From NCBI GenBank assembly GCA_934444365.1, contig CAKSCM010000006.1, positions 1 through 64,000 on the forward strand: a DNA stretch of 64,000 bases, read 5' to 3'. The notes beneath the pieces were generated by a model. That model searched no databases. It was not told where the DNA came from and saw nothing but the letters and a program-made list of their open reading frames with translations. Shown piece after piece: positions 9,604 to 17,146 of the stretch (positions within the stretch are counted from its first letter, which is position 1; the number at the start of each line of letters is the position of its first letter). Source of the stretch: an uncultured Eubacteriales bacterium (lineage in GTDB: Bacteria; Bacillota; Clostridia; Oscillospirales; Acutalibacteraceae). The translations under genes and the position numbers were made by a program.

Positions 9604-9939
9604 TTGAAGATAGCTGTTATCGGCTCACGAAGTCTCAAAATTGACGATATAGGCAGATATCTGCCGGAAAATACATCAGAAATAATAACGGGCGGAGCAA
9701 AAGGAATTGATAAATGTGCCGAATACTATGCAAACGAAAACGGAATCAAGCTGACCGTTTTTTTGCCGGAATACGAAAGATACGGTCGTGCAGCCCCCAT
9801 AAAACGAAACGCTAAAATAATAGAAAACGCCGACGAAGTAATCGCCTTTTGGGACGGGGTATCCCGCGGAACCCTCGGAACGATTGAAAGCTGCAAAAAG
9901 CTCGGGATAAAGGTGACCATTCACAAAATACACCTGTAA
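9604..9939 (+). CDS. SLOG-family (YspA/cpYpsA-like, DUF2493-type) nucleotide-binding protein
   Basis: This 111-residue protein opens with the Rossmann-like strand MKIAVIGSRSL and contains the family signature ITGGAKGIDKCAEYYA (the GGAxG phosphate-binding loop). RNAKIIENADEVIAFWDG and a terminal strand (IKVTIHKIHL) follow. SLOG domains bind nucleotides or their derivatives and are related to DprA, LOG and TIR-associated effectors; many are found in stress and phage-conflict loci, but no specific role can be read here. The start is TTG at 9604, supported by GAGGTGG 5 nt upstream. Its regulation by the divergent RHH protein through the palindrome at 9561 is inferred. No catalytic fusion domain is present. 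Confidence 0.75.
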   Translation: MKIAVIGSRSLKIDDIGRYLPENTSEIITGGAKGIDKCAEYYANENGIKLTVFLPEYERYGRAAPIKRNAKIIENADEVIAFWDGVSRGTLGTIESCKKLGIKVTIHKIHL

Positions 9940-9980
9940 ACGGCTTTTAACGGCCGCAAATCATTTTATTTTTCAAAGTG

Positions 9981-10009
9981 TTGCACATCGGCGGATTTTG
10001 TATTATAAT
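9981..10009 (+). promoter_or_regulatory. Sigma-A-type promoter of guaA
   Basis: TTGCAC and a consensus TATAAT are separated by exactly 17 bp, and the start codon is 38 nt beyond. The leader is too short for a purine riboswitch. Confidence 0.7.
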
Positions 10010-10047
10010 CGTACTTAACAATATGTTATACGGAGTTATGTAAAGAT

Positions 10048-11577
10048 ATGAATGAAAAGGTAATTGTTCTTGACTTCGGCGGACAGTACGCCCAGCTTAT
10101 TGCAAGGCGCGTAAGAGAAGCCGGCGTTTATTGCGAAATACTCCCCTCCACCGTCAAGACGGAGGTTCTCCGCCAAATGCCGGAATTAAAGGGAATTATT
10201 TTTACCGGCGGACCCGCGAGCGTTTATGAGCCCGACTCTCCCGACTGCGATAAGGACGTATACAATATAGGCGTTCCCGTTCTCGGAATTTGTTACGGAG
10301 CACAGCTCATTATAAAGCACTTCGGCGGACGCGTCGAGCATACCGAAAAGGGCGAATACGGCAAAAAAGAGGCAGTGTTTGAAAAATGCAGGATTTTTGA
10401 CGGCGTTGCCGCCTCCCAGATCTGGATGAGCCACCGCGACCAGGTGGTAAGCCTTCCCGAAGGATTCAAAGCGATCTGCCACACCGACGGATGCCCGATA
10501 TCGGCCTATACAAGCGGCGACGAAAGAATCGTCGGCCTGCAGTTCCACCCCGAGGTCGTCCATACGGTAGACGGCAAAAGAATGATGGAAAATTTCCTTG
10601 TAAAAGTCTGCGGCTGCAAGTGCGACTGGTCCCCCGGCAACCTTATAGACGAATACATAGCCGACATTAAAAAAACGGTCGGCTCGGGCCGCGTTATAAG
10701 CGGAATTTCGGGCGGCGTCGATTCGTCGGTCGCGTCGGTGCTGGTTCACAGAGCCGTCGGCGAACAGCTCACCTGCATATTTGTCGATCACGGCCTTTTG
10801 CGCAAAAACGAGGCAGCCGAGGTCTTAAAGGAATACCGCGACAATTTAGGCCTTAATATCATTTACGTTGATGCCGGCGAGCGCTTTTTAAATCGGCTTA
10901 AGGGCGTAACCGAACCCGAAAGAAAGCGCAAGATAATCGGCGAGGAATTCATCCGCGTGTTTGAGGAGGAGGCCTCAAAGCTCGGCGGCTCCGATTTCCT
11001 TGTACAGGGAACGATATATCCCGACGTAGTAGAAAGCGGCAAGGGCAAATCGGCCGTTATAAAAAGCCATCACAACGTCGGCGGACTCCCAAAGGATACA
11101 AAATTCAAAACCCTTATCGAGCCGCTTAAGACCCTCTTTAAGGACGAGGTCCGCGCACTCGGCGAGGCTCTCGGAATCCCCGAGGACATGGTCTGGCGTC
11201 AGCCCTTCCCCGGCCCGGGACTGGCCGTCAGGATTCTCGGCGATATAACCGAGGATAAATTGCGCATTGTAAGAGAATCCGACGCCATATTGCGTGAAGA
11301 AATAAAACGCGCCGGACTCAACCGTTCGATATGGCAGTACTTCACCGTTTATACCCCCATAAAAACGGTCGGCGTAATGGGCGATTCAAGGACCTACGAA
11401 AATGTTCTTGCGGTGCGCGCCGTTTCCTCCGACGACGCAATGACGGTTGATTTTTCCGACATTCCCCATTCGGTTTTAGGACTTATTTCAAACCGCATAA
11501 TAAACGAGGTCCCCGGCGTCAACCGCGTAGTTTACGACATCACCTCCAAACCCCCGGGAACCATTGAGTGGGAATGA
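10048..11577 (+). CDS. guaA: GMP synthase (glutamine-hydrolysing)
   Basis: GuaA makes GMP from XMP, ATP and glutamine, the last step of guanine nucleotide synthesis in the cytoplasm. At 509 residues it is full length. The N-terminal class I glutamine amidotransferase domain has the oxyanion FTGGPASV region, the nucleophile Cys in GICYGAQ and the catalytic His in QFHPEV. The ATP-pyrophosphatase domain has the SGGVDSS P-loop near residue 222. The C-terminal dimerisation domain ends in the family signature KPPGTIEWE. A promoter lies just upstream and GGAG is 12 nt before the ATG. The gene stands alone. Its 3' end is a known insertion target for genomic islands, and the DNA immediately downstream looks foreign. 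Confidence 0.97.
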   Translation: MNEKVIVLDFGGQYAQLIARRVREAGVYCEILPSTVKTEVLRQMPELKGIIFTGGPASVYEPDSPDCDKDVYNIGVPVLGICYGAQLIIKHFGGRVEHTEKGEYGKKEAVFEKCRIFDGVAASQIWMSHRDQVVSLPEGFKAICHTDGCPISAYTSGDERIVGLQFHPEVVHTVDGKRMMENFLVKVCGCKCDWSPGNLIDEYIADIKKTVGSGRVISGISGGVDSSVASVLVHRAVGEQLTCIFVDHGLLRKNEAAEVLKEYRDNLGLNIIYVDAGERFLNRLKGVTEPERKRKIIGEEFIRVFEEEASKLGGSDFLVQGTIYPDVVESGKGKSAVIKSHHNVGGLPKDTKFKTLIEPLKTLFKDEVRALGEALGIPEDMVWRQPFPGPGLAVRILGDITEDKLRIVRESDAILREEIKRAGLNRSIWQYFTVYTPIKTVGVMGDSRTYENVLAVRAVSSDDAMTVDFSDIPHSVLGLISNRIINEVPGVNRVVYDITSKPPGTIEWE

Positions 11578-11636
11578 GGTACAAAAGCCGAAAAACCCAG
11601 CAATATCAAGGATTTTCGGACTTTTCCCACCCCTTT

Positions 11637-11656
11637 TGATAACAATTTGATAACAG
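11637..11656 (+). repeat. Direct repeat flanking the ybaK-like gene, left copy
   Basis: This 20-bp sequence, TGATAACAATTTGATAACAG, recurs at 12302-12321 with 17 of 20 positions identical. Each copy is itself a tandem pair of TGATAAC words. The two copies bracket the YbaK-type gene just behind guaA. Confidence 0.5.
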
Positions 11657-11755
11657 CCGCATGATTTCCCTTTATTCTTCGTACCAAGTGGTTTTGGGGA
11701 AGCGGTCTGTTTGAGAACAATATGCTGCTGTGGCAGCGAGTATAGGAATATTGCT

Positions 11756-12229
11756 ATGGCTATTGAAAAAGTAAAGGATTATTTCTCGAAATACGGTATT
11801 TCAGACCGTGTACAAGAATTTGATGTGTCCAGTGCAACTGTAGAACTGGCAGCGCAGGCGTTGGGGTGTGAACCCTGCAGGATCGCTAAGACGCTTTCGT
11901 TCTTGGTGGATGGACACGCTGTTTTGATTGTTGCCGCCGGAGATGCAAAAATAGATAATCCCAAGTATAAGGCTCAATTTCAAACCAAAGCCAAGATGCT
12001 CACTCCGGATGAGGCTGAGGCTTTAGTCGGTCACGCTGTGGGTGGCGTCTGTCCTTTTGCAATCAAAGAAGGTGTTACCGTTTATCTGGATGAATCATTG
12101 AAAAGGTTCTCGACGGTTTTCCCTGCCTGCGGCAGCAGCAACAGCGCAATTGAATTGTCGATCGAAGAAATGGAAAAGTATTCCGGCTTTGTTTCGTGGA
12201 TCGATGTTTGTAAGAACTGGCAATCTTGA
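11756..12229 (+). CDS. YbaK/EbsC family aminoacyl-tRNA deacylase (prolyl-tRNA editing-like)
   Basis: This 157-residue protein spans the whole YbaK/aaRS-associated editing domain. It has the VELAAQALGCEPCRIAKTL helix, the FLVDGHAVLIVAAGDAKID core with the conserved catalytic-type Lys, and the GGVCPFAI motif typical of Cys-tRNA(Pro)/Ala-tRNA deacylases. Free-standing members hydrolyse mischarged tRNA. ATG at 11756 is chosen because AGGA lies 8 nt upstream and the fold starts there; the open frame extends further up without homology. Base composition and word use (for example GTGTCCAGTGCAACTG) differ from neighbouring genes, and repeats flank it, which suggests arrival with an inserted segment behind guaA. 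Confidence 0.85.
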   Translation: MAIEKVKDYFSKYGISDRVQEFDVSSATVELAAQALGCEPCRIAKTLSFLVDGHAVLIVAAGDAKIDNPKYKAQFQTKAKMLTPDEAEALVGHAVGGVCPFAIKEGVTVYLDESLKRFSTVFPACGSSNSAIELSIEEMEKYSGFVSWIDVCKNWQS

Positions 12230-12301
12230 AAAACCGTGTTTCATCTTGTATAATAAGCGATGATGTTATCCGCAGACAAGCCCAGCCATTGTTATCAATG
12301 C

Positions 12302-12321
12302 TGATAACGATATGATAACAG
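12302..12321 (+). repeat. Direct repeat flanking the ybaK-like gene, right copy
   Basis: TGATAACGATATGATAACAG is the partner of the copy at 11637-11656. Its first TGATAAC also forms a perfect inverted repeat with GTTATCA four bases upstream, making an extended palindromic site. Confidence 0.5.
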
Positions 12322-12420
12322 GAGGGGTGACAGGCTGGATAATATGGATATATCAAATAATCAGAGGAATTACGAACAGGACAAACAATATTTCCTAAAC
12401 GAAATCAGTTAAGTCCTGTC

Positions 12421-12432
12421 GAATGGGAATAA
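12421..12432 (+). other. Possible guaA-end-like attachment site remnant
   Basis: GAATGGGAATAA reads Glu-Trp-Glu-stop and matches the last 12 bases of guaA (GAGTGGGAATGA, 11566-11577) at 10 of 12 positions, in the same orientation. It could be the far attachment site of an element that entered at guaA. Alternatively it may be the tail of a degraded transposase, because the upstream codons in the same frame read RNQLSPVEWE, which resembles IS3-type C-termini. No gene is supported in 12230-12698. Confidence 0.3.
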
Positions 12433-12573
12433 TATCAAGAACAGCGTAACCCCGCATAAACACTGGGTTTCAGGCTCTTAAACTCCCGATTTGACGGCAA
12501 AATGATATCAAACTGTAAAACGGCTTTATTCTAAGCGGTCTATCGGTTTGCCGGTGCAATCATCTAAACACTC

Positions 12574-12615
12574 AAAAAGGCATTACCGACTTTTGCGGAC
12601 GGTAATGCCTTTTTT
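12574..12615. terminator. Bidirectional terminator hairpin
   Basis: AAAAAGGCATTACCG and CGGTAATGCCTTTTT form a perfect 15-bp stem with A- and T-runs at both ends. It would terminate the minus-strand HTH gene (stop at 12699) and any + strand transcript leaving the ybaK-like region. Confidence 0.75.
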
Positions 12616-12698
12616 GAAAAACGGACTAAAACTAAATAGAATTAAATACTAAATCAGGTTAAATACCACTGTATAATTCTTGCTCTTATATTTTTCCC

Positions 12699-13058
12699 TT
12701 ACGCTTTTCTTTTAAAAAAAGCGAGCCGGTCATCTATTTCGCCCAGCCGTATCAAACGGGCGGTTATGGAATTGCGGGTTCTTTTGTGAATGCGCGCCAA
12801 TTCCGAAATTTTTGCGCCGCCGCGGTGCTCTTTGACTAATTCCTCATCCTCGGCATCGGTCCATCGCTTACCCGTATTTTCCGGCTTCGGACGGCCAAGT
12901 CCCCTGATATTTTTATCAATTTCTTCGGTAACGGTATAAAGCGCCCGGACAATCTCCACCTGATTGCAGCTGTCCGTTTCCGGCAAAACCTCGCCGGTAA
13001 TGGGATTAATTCCGTTTGCTAAAACCGTTAAAAGCTTTTTGGCTGTTTCAACCTCCAT
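12699..13058 (-). CDS. Small helix-turn-helix protein (unknown function)
   Basis: This 119-residue protein has two parts. Residues 1-55 contain the motif NGINPITGEVLPETDSCN followed by a helix (VEIVRALYTVTEEID). Residues 60-119 carry a Myb/SANT- or sigma-like HTH: RWTDAEDEELVKEHRGGAK, then ISELARIHKRTRNSITARLIRLG. Similar short proteins are scattered among Clostridia as orphan genes; no function is established that I can name. ATG at 13058 is used because AGAGG lies 10 nt upstream; a GTG two codons earlier is the alternative. The gene stands alone between two non-coding stretches, as expected of an accessory regulator. Confidence 0.65.
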   Translation of the reverse strand: MEVETAKKLLTVLANGINPITGEVLPETDSCNQVEIVRALYTVTEEIDKNIRGLGRPKPENTGKRWTDAEDEELVKEHRGGAKISELARIHKRTRNSITARLIRLGEIDDRLAFFKRKA

Positions 13059-13481
13059 AAACACCCATCCTCTGTTTTTTGTAAAATTATTCAGAACACA
13101 CTTAATGCTTTATCGGTTATAAACAAGGCTGTATCTTTAAATCGGCTTTTATTATCACCTGCCGCAACCCGTTTTTTCAAAAATCACCGATTAAAAGCAG
13201 CCTTTAGTGTGACATCTAAACACATAATATCACGTAAAATCTTCACTGTCTACATTTTTATGTAAAAACCATCAGCATTTTTTACACTCATGCTACATTA
13301 AACGCAATAAATTGACAAAAAATCGGCTTTATGCGACTAAAACACGATTATTAAATGACCGGATTGCGACATCGCATCGGAAATGCCATGGCAACGTTTT
13401 TTGTTTTTAATAATTTGTGAAAAAAGTTGCGGTATCATATTCGGCCGAATTGCCATGATGATAACGATGTATAACGAACCC

Positions 13482-13511
13482 TTGAAAAGCATCGGTTTTG
13501 TATGATATAAT
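13482..13511 (+). promoter_or_regulatory. Probable promoter of the PIN-domain gene
   Basis: TTGAAA and a consensus TATAAT are separated by 18 bp, followed by an approximately 120-nt leader. The remainder of 13059-13481 is AT-rich and shows no gene or clear repeat. Confidence 0.55.
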
Positions 13512-13637
13512 CATCACATAAGATAAAATCCGGCGGATATTACATTTTTTAAACGAAAGCCCTATTTGCCGCTTGGTGTCAGAATGTTATCAACTAAAGC
13601 AATCTTAATTTTCATTAAAACGCGAGGTGATGTAAAG

Positions 13638-14585
13638 GTGAAAATTTTTATTGACACGAATATTTTTCTCGACATGTACCGCTCCAACCTGCAGCAGGAT
13701 ATAAAAACCATCATGAAATTTTTATATCAGAACAAGGGATATTTCATTACAACCGAGCAATCGGTCAATGAGTTTTCAAGAAATCGCCGTAAAATTTTAA
13801 GCGAAACCCTAAGCAGCTTTAAAAATCAGACAAATATAGATAAAGGCTCTTCTACATTTTTGCGCTCGCTTGCATCGTTCAAAAAATATGACGATTCCCT
13901 AAAAAGGTTTTGCGAGCAGAGGAACCGCATTATTGAAGAAATTCAGGACAAGATCGCCAATCCTCAAAAGGACGATATTTTCTCAAAATTTCAGAAGCTT
14001 TGCAAGCATGACAACGTCATTTTATCAACCGATAAAATCATCGATTCGGCAAGCAGACGAAAGCTTTCCGGCAATCCGCCGACAAGCGATAAATACACCT
14101 GCGGCGATGAGATAATCTGGGAATCCCTGCTCGCTTATGAGACGGAACACAAAGAAGACCTGACCGTCGTTTCCAAGGATAAAACATTTGCCGACAACAG
14201 CGAGTTTTTATGCGGTGAATACAGTGCAAAAACAGGCAAATCCCTGACAATTTGCCAGGACATTATAGACGCCTACCGCACAGCCGGCGTTGAGCTTTCA
14301 AGAGAACTCGAGCAAGCGCAAGAAAATCTGAAATGGACAGACGTTATAATTACCGCTTTGACAAATTTAGGGGGCGAGGCAACCCTGACCGATATTTACA
14401 ACGAAGCAAGCGATATTTTATACTATAATGACTGCCGGTCCAAAATGGAAAACAAAGCAAAGGAATCAACCATAAGGGGTATTCTGCAAAGATTCAGCAG
14501 CGATATACCAAGCGCTTATAACGGCAAAAAGGATCTGTTTCACCAGATTTCCGAAGGTGTTTGGGCGTTAAGGCAGCAACAATAA
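13638..14585 (+). CDS. PIN-domain nuclease-like protein with C-terminal winged helix (HARE-HTH-like)
   Basis: The 315-residue product starts with a PIN domain (VKIFIDTNIFLDMY, with the first acidic residue in IDTN). Further candidate metal ligands are SVNEFSR, the Asp in YTCGDEIIWES and the Asp in VVSKDKTFADNSEF. PIN proteins are Mg-dependent RNases or DNases. After a linker, residues about 235-315 form a winged helix of the type seen in restriction-related proteins (WTDVIITALTNLGGEATLTDIY ... GVWALR). The start is GTG at 13638 with GAGGTG 8 nt before it; an upstream extension in the same frame has no RBS. No antitoxin partner is adjacent, so a defence or RNA-decay role is only inferred. It has its own promoter and terminator. 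Confidence 0.75.
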   Translation: MKIFIDTNIFLDMYRSNLQQDIKTIMKFLYQNKGYFITTEQSVNEFSRNRRKILSETLSSFKNQTNIDKGSSTFLRSLASFKKYDDSLKRFCEQRNRIIEEIQDKIANPQKDDIFSKFQKLCKHDNVILSTDKIIDSASRRKLSGNPPTSDKYTCGDEIIWESLLAYETEHKEDLTVVSKDKTFADNSEFLCGEYSAKTGKSLTICQDIIDAYRTAGVELSRELEQAQENLKWTDVIITALTNLGGEATLTDIYNEASDILYYNDCRSKMENKAKESTIRGILQRFSSDIPSAYNGKKDLFHQISEGVWALRQQQ

Positions 14586-14599
14586 AAGTAAAAAATTTT

Positions 14600-14645
14600 A
14601 AAACCCGTACCGATGCGAATTTACCGGTACGGGTTTTACTTTTTA
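14600..14645 (+). terminator. Rho-independent terminator of the PIN gene
   Basis: AAAACCCGTACCG and CGGTACGGGTTTT form a strong stem followed by a T-rich tract, 15 bp past the stop codon. Confidence 0.8.
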
Positions 14646-14731
14646 TTTTTTATATTTATTTAAGTTATCCTTGCATTTTATTAGGTTTTTAGATCTAAAG
14701 CATAGGATAAAAGCGACCATTCCGCTCGGGT

Positions 14732-15283
14732 TTACCAGTCGGAATTTCGTCTGGCGAACGCCGCTATAACGCTTTCGATTCCGAATAAAATCATGTAAAC
14801 CGCCGCAAAATAGCTGATTGCACGAATCGTCATAAATGAAAGGACCGGGCTGAATATCATTACAAATCCGAGGATCAATCCCCAGATGTTTAAAATCAGC
14901 GAGAAGTAGTAATAGAACGGGTTGCCGATCAGACGGATCAGATTAGTCCGGGTAAGCTCGGCAATACAGTGGGCGATAAACCATATCGGCAAAAGAACCG
15001 TCAGCGCCCATTTTCCGACATTGGGATTAGCGATAAGCATAACGCCGCACATAACGCTCATAATTCCCGAAACCAGCGACAATGTCGGCCCAAAGCCGGT
15101 AAAGCGGGAAAGGCGGGCGTATACCACAAGATCCTCAACACCCATAACAATGACGATAACGCCGTAAATTACGACCGCTCCGGTCAGCATGCTTTCCGGG
15201 CGTATAAATGTGAAAATGCCAAGCAGTATTAAAAGCAATCCGACTATCAGTTCGCTCCATCCGAATCCGGTTTTTCTTTTCAT
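14732..15283 (-). CDS. HdeD/DUF308 family membrane protein
   Basis: This 183-residue, very hydrophobic protein has about six membrane segments and the DUF308 pattern of repeated pairs, such as LIVGLLLILLGIFTFIRPES and SLVSGIMSVMCGVMLIANP. HdeD in enterobacteria is linked to acid stress, and DUF308 genes sit beside ftsH in heat-resistance loci of Proteobacteria; the molecular role is unknown. Its ATG overlaps the stop of ftsH by 4 bp (ATGA), so the two are translationally coupled. It is the last gene of the kinase-ftsH-hdeD operon. Confidence 0.85.
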   Translation of the reverse strand: MKRKTGFGWSELIVGLLLILLGIFTFIRPESMLTGAVVIYGVIVIVMGVEDLVVYARLSRFTGFGPTLSLVSGIMSVMCGVMLIANPNVGKWALTVLLPIWFIAHCIAELTRTNLIRLIGNPFYYYFSLILNIWGLILGFVMIFSPVLSFMTIRAISYFAAVYMILFGIESVIAAFARRNSDW

Positions 15284-17109
15284 ACCGCATCCCCATCCTT
15301 TCTGTTTAAAATCGCCATGAATTCGCTGCCGGTAATGGTCTCTTTCTCGTAAAGATAGCCTGCAAGCTCATCGAGCTTATTGCGGTTTTCCGCAATAAGA
15401 CGGCGAGCCTTTTCATGCTGTGTTTTAACCGTCTCGACAACCTTTTTGTCAATTTCTTTTTGTGTATCTGCCGAGCAGGCAAGCGAGGTATCTCCGCCGA
15501 GATACTGATTGCTGACCGTCTCCATGGCGACCATATCAAATTCGTCGGTCATGCCGTAGCGTGTTATCATCGCACGGGCAAGCTTGGTCGCCTGCTCAAT
15601 GTCGTTGGAGGCGCCGGTGGTTATCTGACCGAAGACTATCTCCTCCGCCGCACGGCCGCCGGTCAGTGTGGCGATTTTGTTTTCCAGCTCCTCCTTGGTC
15701 ATGAGCACCTTGTCGTTTTGCTCTACCTGCATGGTGTAGCCGAGTGCGCCGGAGGTACGGGGAATAATGGTGATTTTTTGTACCGGTGCGGAAGCGCTCT
15801 GCAAAGCGGCGACCAGGGCGTGACCGATCTCGTGATAGGCGACGACCTTCTTTTCACCGTCGGTCATAATGGCGTTTTTCTTCTGATATCCGGCGATGAC
15901 GACCTCGATACTCTCCTCCAAATCCGCCTGTTCAACCACCGTACGGCCGTTCCTTACGGCGCGAAGAGCCGCCTCGTTGATGATGTTGGCAAGCTCCGCA
16001 CCGGAGGTACCTGCCGCCATACGGGCGATGGTGTGAAAATCCACGTCGTTCGCCGTTTTTATCTTCTTCGCATGGACCTTGAGAATGGCTTCGCGGCCGG
16101 CAAGGTCGGGCAGTTCTACCGGAACGCGCCTATCAAAACGACCGGGACGGGTCAGTGCCGGATCGAGGGATTCCGGGCGGTTGGTCGCTGCCAGAATAAT
16201 GACGCCGCCCACACCTTCAAATCCGTCCATCTCGGTAAGCAGCTGATTGAGGGTCTGCTCGCGCTCGTCGTTGCCGCCGATCTGGCCGTCGCGCTTTTTA
16301 CCGATGGCGTCGATCTCGTCGATAAAAACTATACAGGGGGCTTTTTCCTTGGCCTGTGCGAAAAGATCGCGCACCTTCGACGCGCCCATTCCGACGAACA
16401 TCTCTACAAACTCCGAGCCGGACATGGAGAAAAACGGCACGCCGGCTTCGCCTGCAACGGCCTTGGCAAGCATGGTTTTACCTGTACCCGGAGGGCCTAC
16501 AAGCAATACGCCCTTGGGCATCGACGCGCCGACGTCGGAATATTTTTTCGGATTATGCAGATAATCGACTATTTCGGCGAGATTTTCCTTCGCCTCATCC
16601 TCGCCGGCAACATCGGCAAAACGTATGCCGTCGGTGGAGGGAACATAGACCTTGGCATTGCTCTTTCCCATACCGAAGGCCATCGCATTCGGGCCGCCTG
16701 CCTGGGACATCATCTTCTTCGCCATATACTGTCCGAGGGCGGCAAAGATCAGAATAGGCAGAATAAAGCTCAGAAAAAAGCTAAGCAGCGGCGACATGCC
16801 TTTTTCAATATCTCGCGTGAATTTTGCGCCCGAAGCGTACAGCCGCTCGGTCAGGGTCGGGTCGTTCATCTCCCCGGTCTTGTAGATCTGGGTATTATCC
16901 TTGTCGGTGAACACGATCTCGGAATCGGCAACCTCTACGCTGCCGATATTTTTATCCTCGGTCATCTTCATAAAGGTGCCGTAATCAACCTCTTTCACTC
17001 TGGAGTTTGCAAGCAACGGAGCGATGACCATGTTGAACACCAAAATAAACAGCAATACAATACCGTAGTAATAAATCAGCGGTTTTTTCGGGGATTTTAC
17101 CTCTTTCAT
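15280..17109 (-). CDS. ftsH: ATP-dependent zinc metalloprotease FtsH
   Basis: FtsH is a membrane-anchored hexameric AAA+ protease that extracts and degrades membrane and regulatory proteins. The 609-residue chain has a first membrane segment at about 11-35, an extracytoplasmic domain, a second segment at about 106-130, Walker A GPPGTGKT at 205-212, Walker B IVFIDEIDAIG, the SRH region (AATNRPESLDPALTRPGRFDRR), and the zinc motif HEIGH near residue 430 with a downstream Asp ligand region. The start is ATG at 17109. Its neighbours, a lipid kinase and an HdeD protein, are not the usual tilS-hpt context of the housekeeping ftsH, so this may be a second, stress-related copy. Confidence 0.95.
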   Translation of the reverse strand: MKEVKSPKKPLIYYYGIVLLFILVFNMVIAPLLANSRVKEVDYGTFMKMTEDKNIGSVEVADSEIVFTDKDNTQIYKTGEMNDPTLTERLYASGAKFTRDIEKGMSPLLSFFLSFILPILIFAALGQYMAKKMMSQAGGPNAMAFGMGKSNAKVYVPSTDGIRFADVAGEDEAKENLAEIVDYLHNPKKYSDVGASMPKGVLLVGPPGTGKTMLAKAVAGEAGVPFFSMSGSEFVEMFVGMGASKVRDLFAQAKEKAPCIVFIDEIDAIGKKRDGQIGGNDEREQTLNQLLTEMDGFEGVGGVIILAATNRPESLDPALTRPGRFDRRVPVELPDLAGREAILKVHAKKIKTANDVDFHTIARMAAGTSGAELANIINEAALRAVRNGRTVVEQADLEESIEVVIAGYQKKNAIMTDGEKKVVAYHEIGHALVAALQSASAPVQKITIIPRTSGALGYTMQVEQNDKVLMTKEELENKIATLTGGRAAEEIVFGQITTGASNDIEQATKLARAMITRYGMTDEFDMVAMETVSNQYLGGDTSLACSADTQKEIDKKVVETVKTQHEKARRLIAENRNKLDELAGYLYEKETITGSEFMAILNRKDGDAV

Positions 17110-17146
17110 AACTTCCCTGCTCCTTTTAAAATATTCGATATGTAGC

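Noticed and set aside
15415..17145. 576-residue open frame on the + strand opposite ftsH
   Set aside because: It is a shadow of the FtsH coding sequence on the other strand; ftsH has full motifs and a good start.
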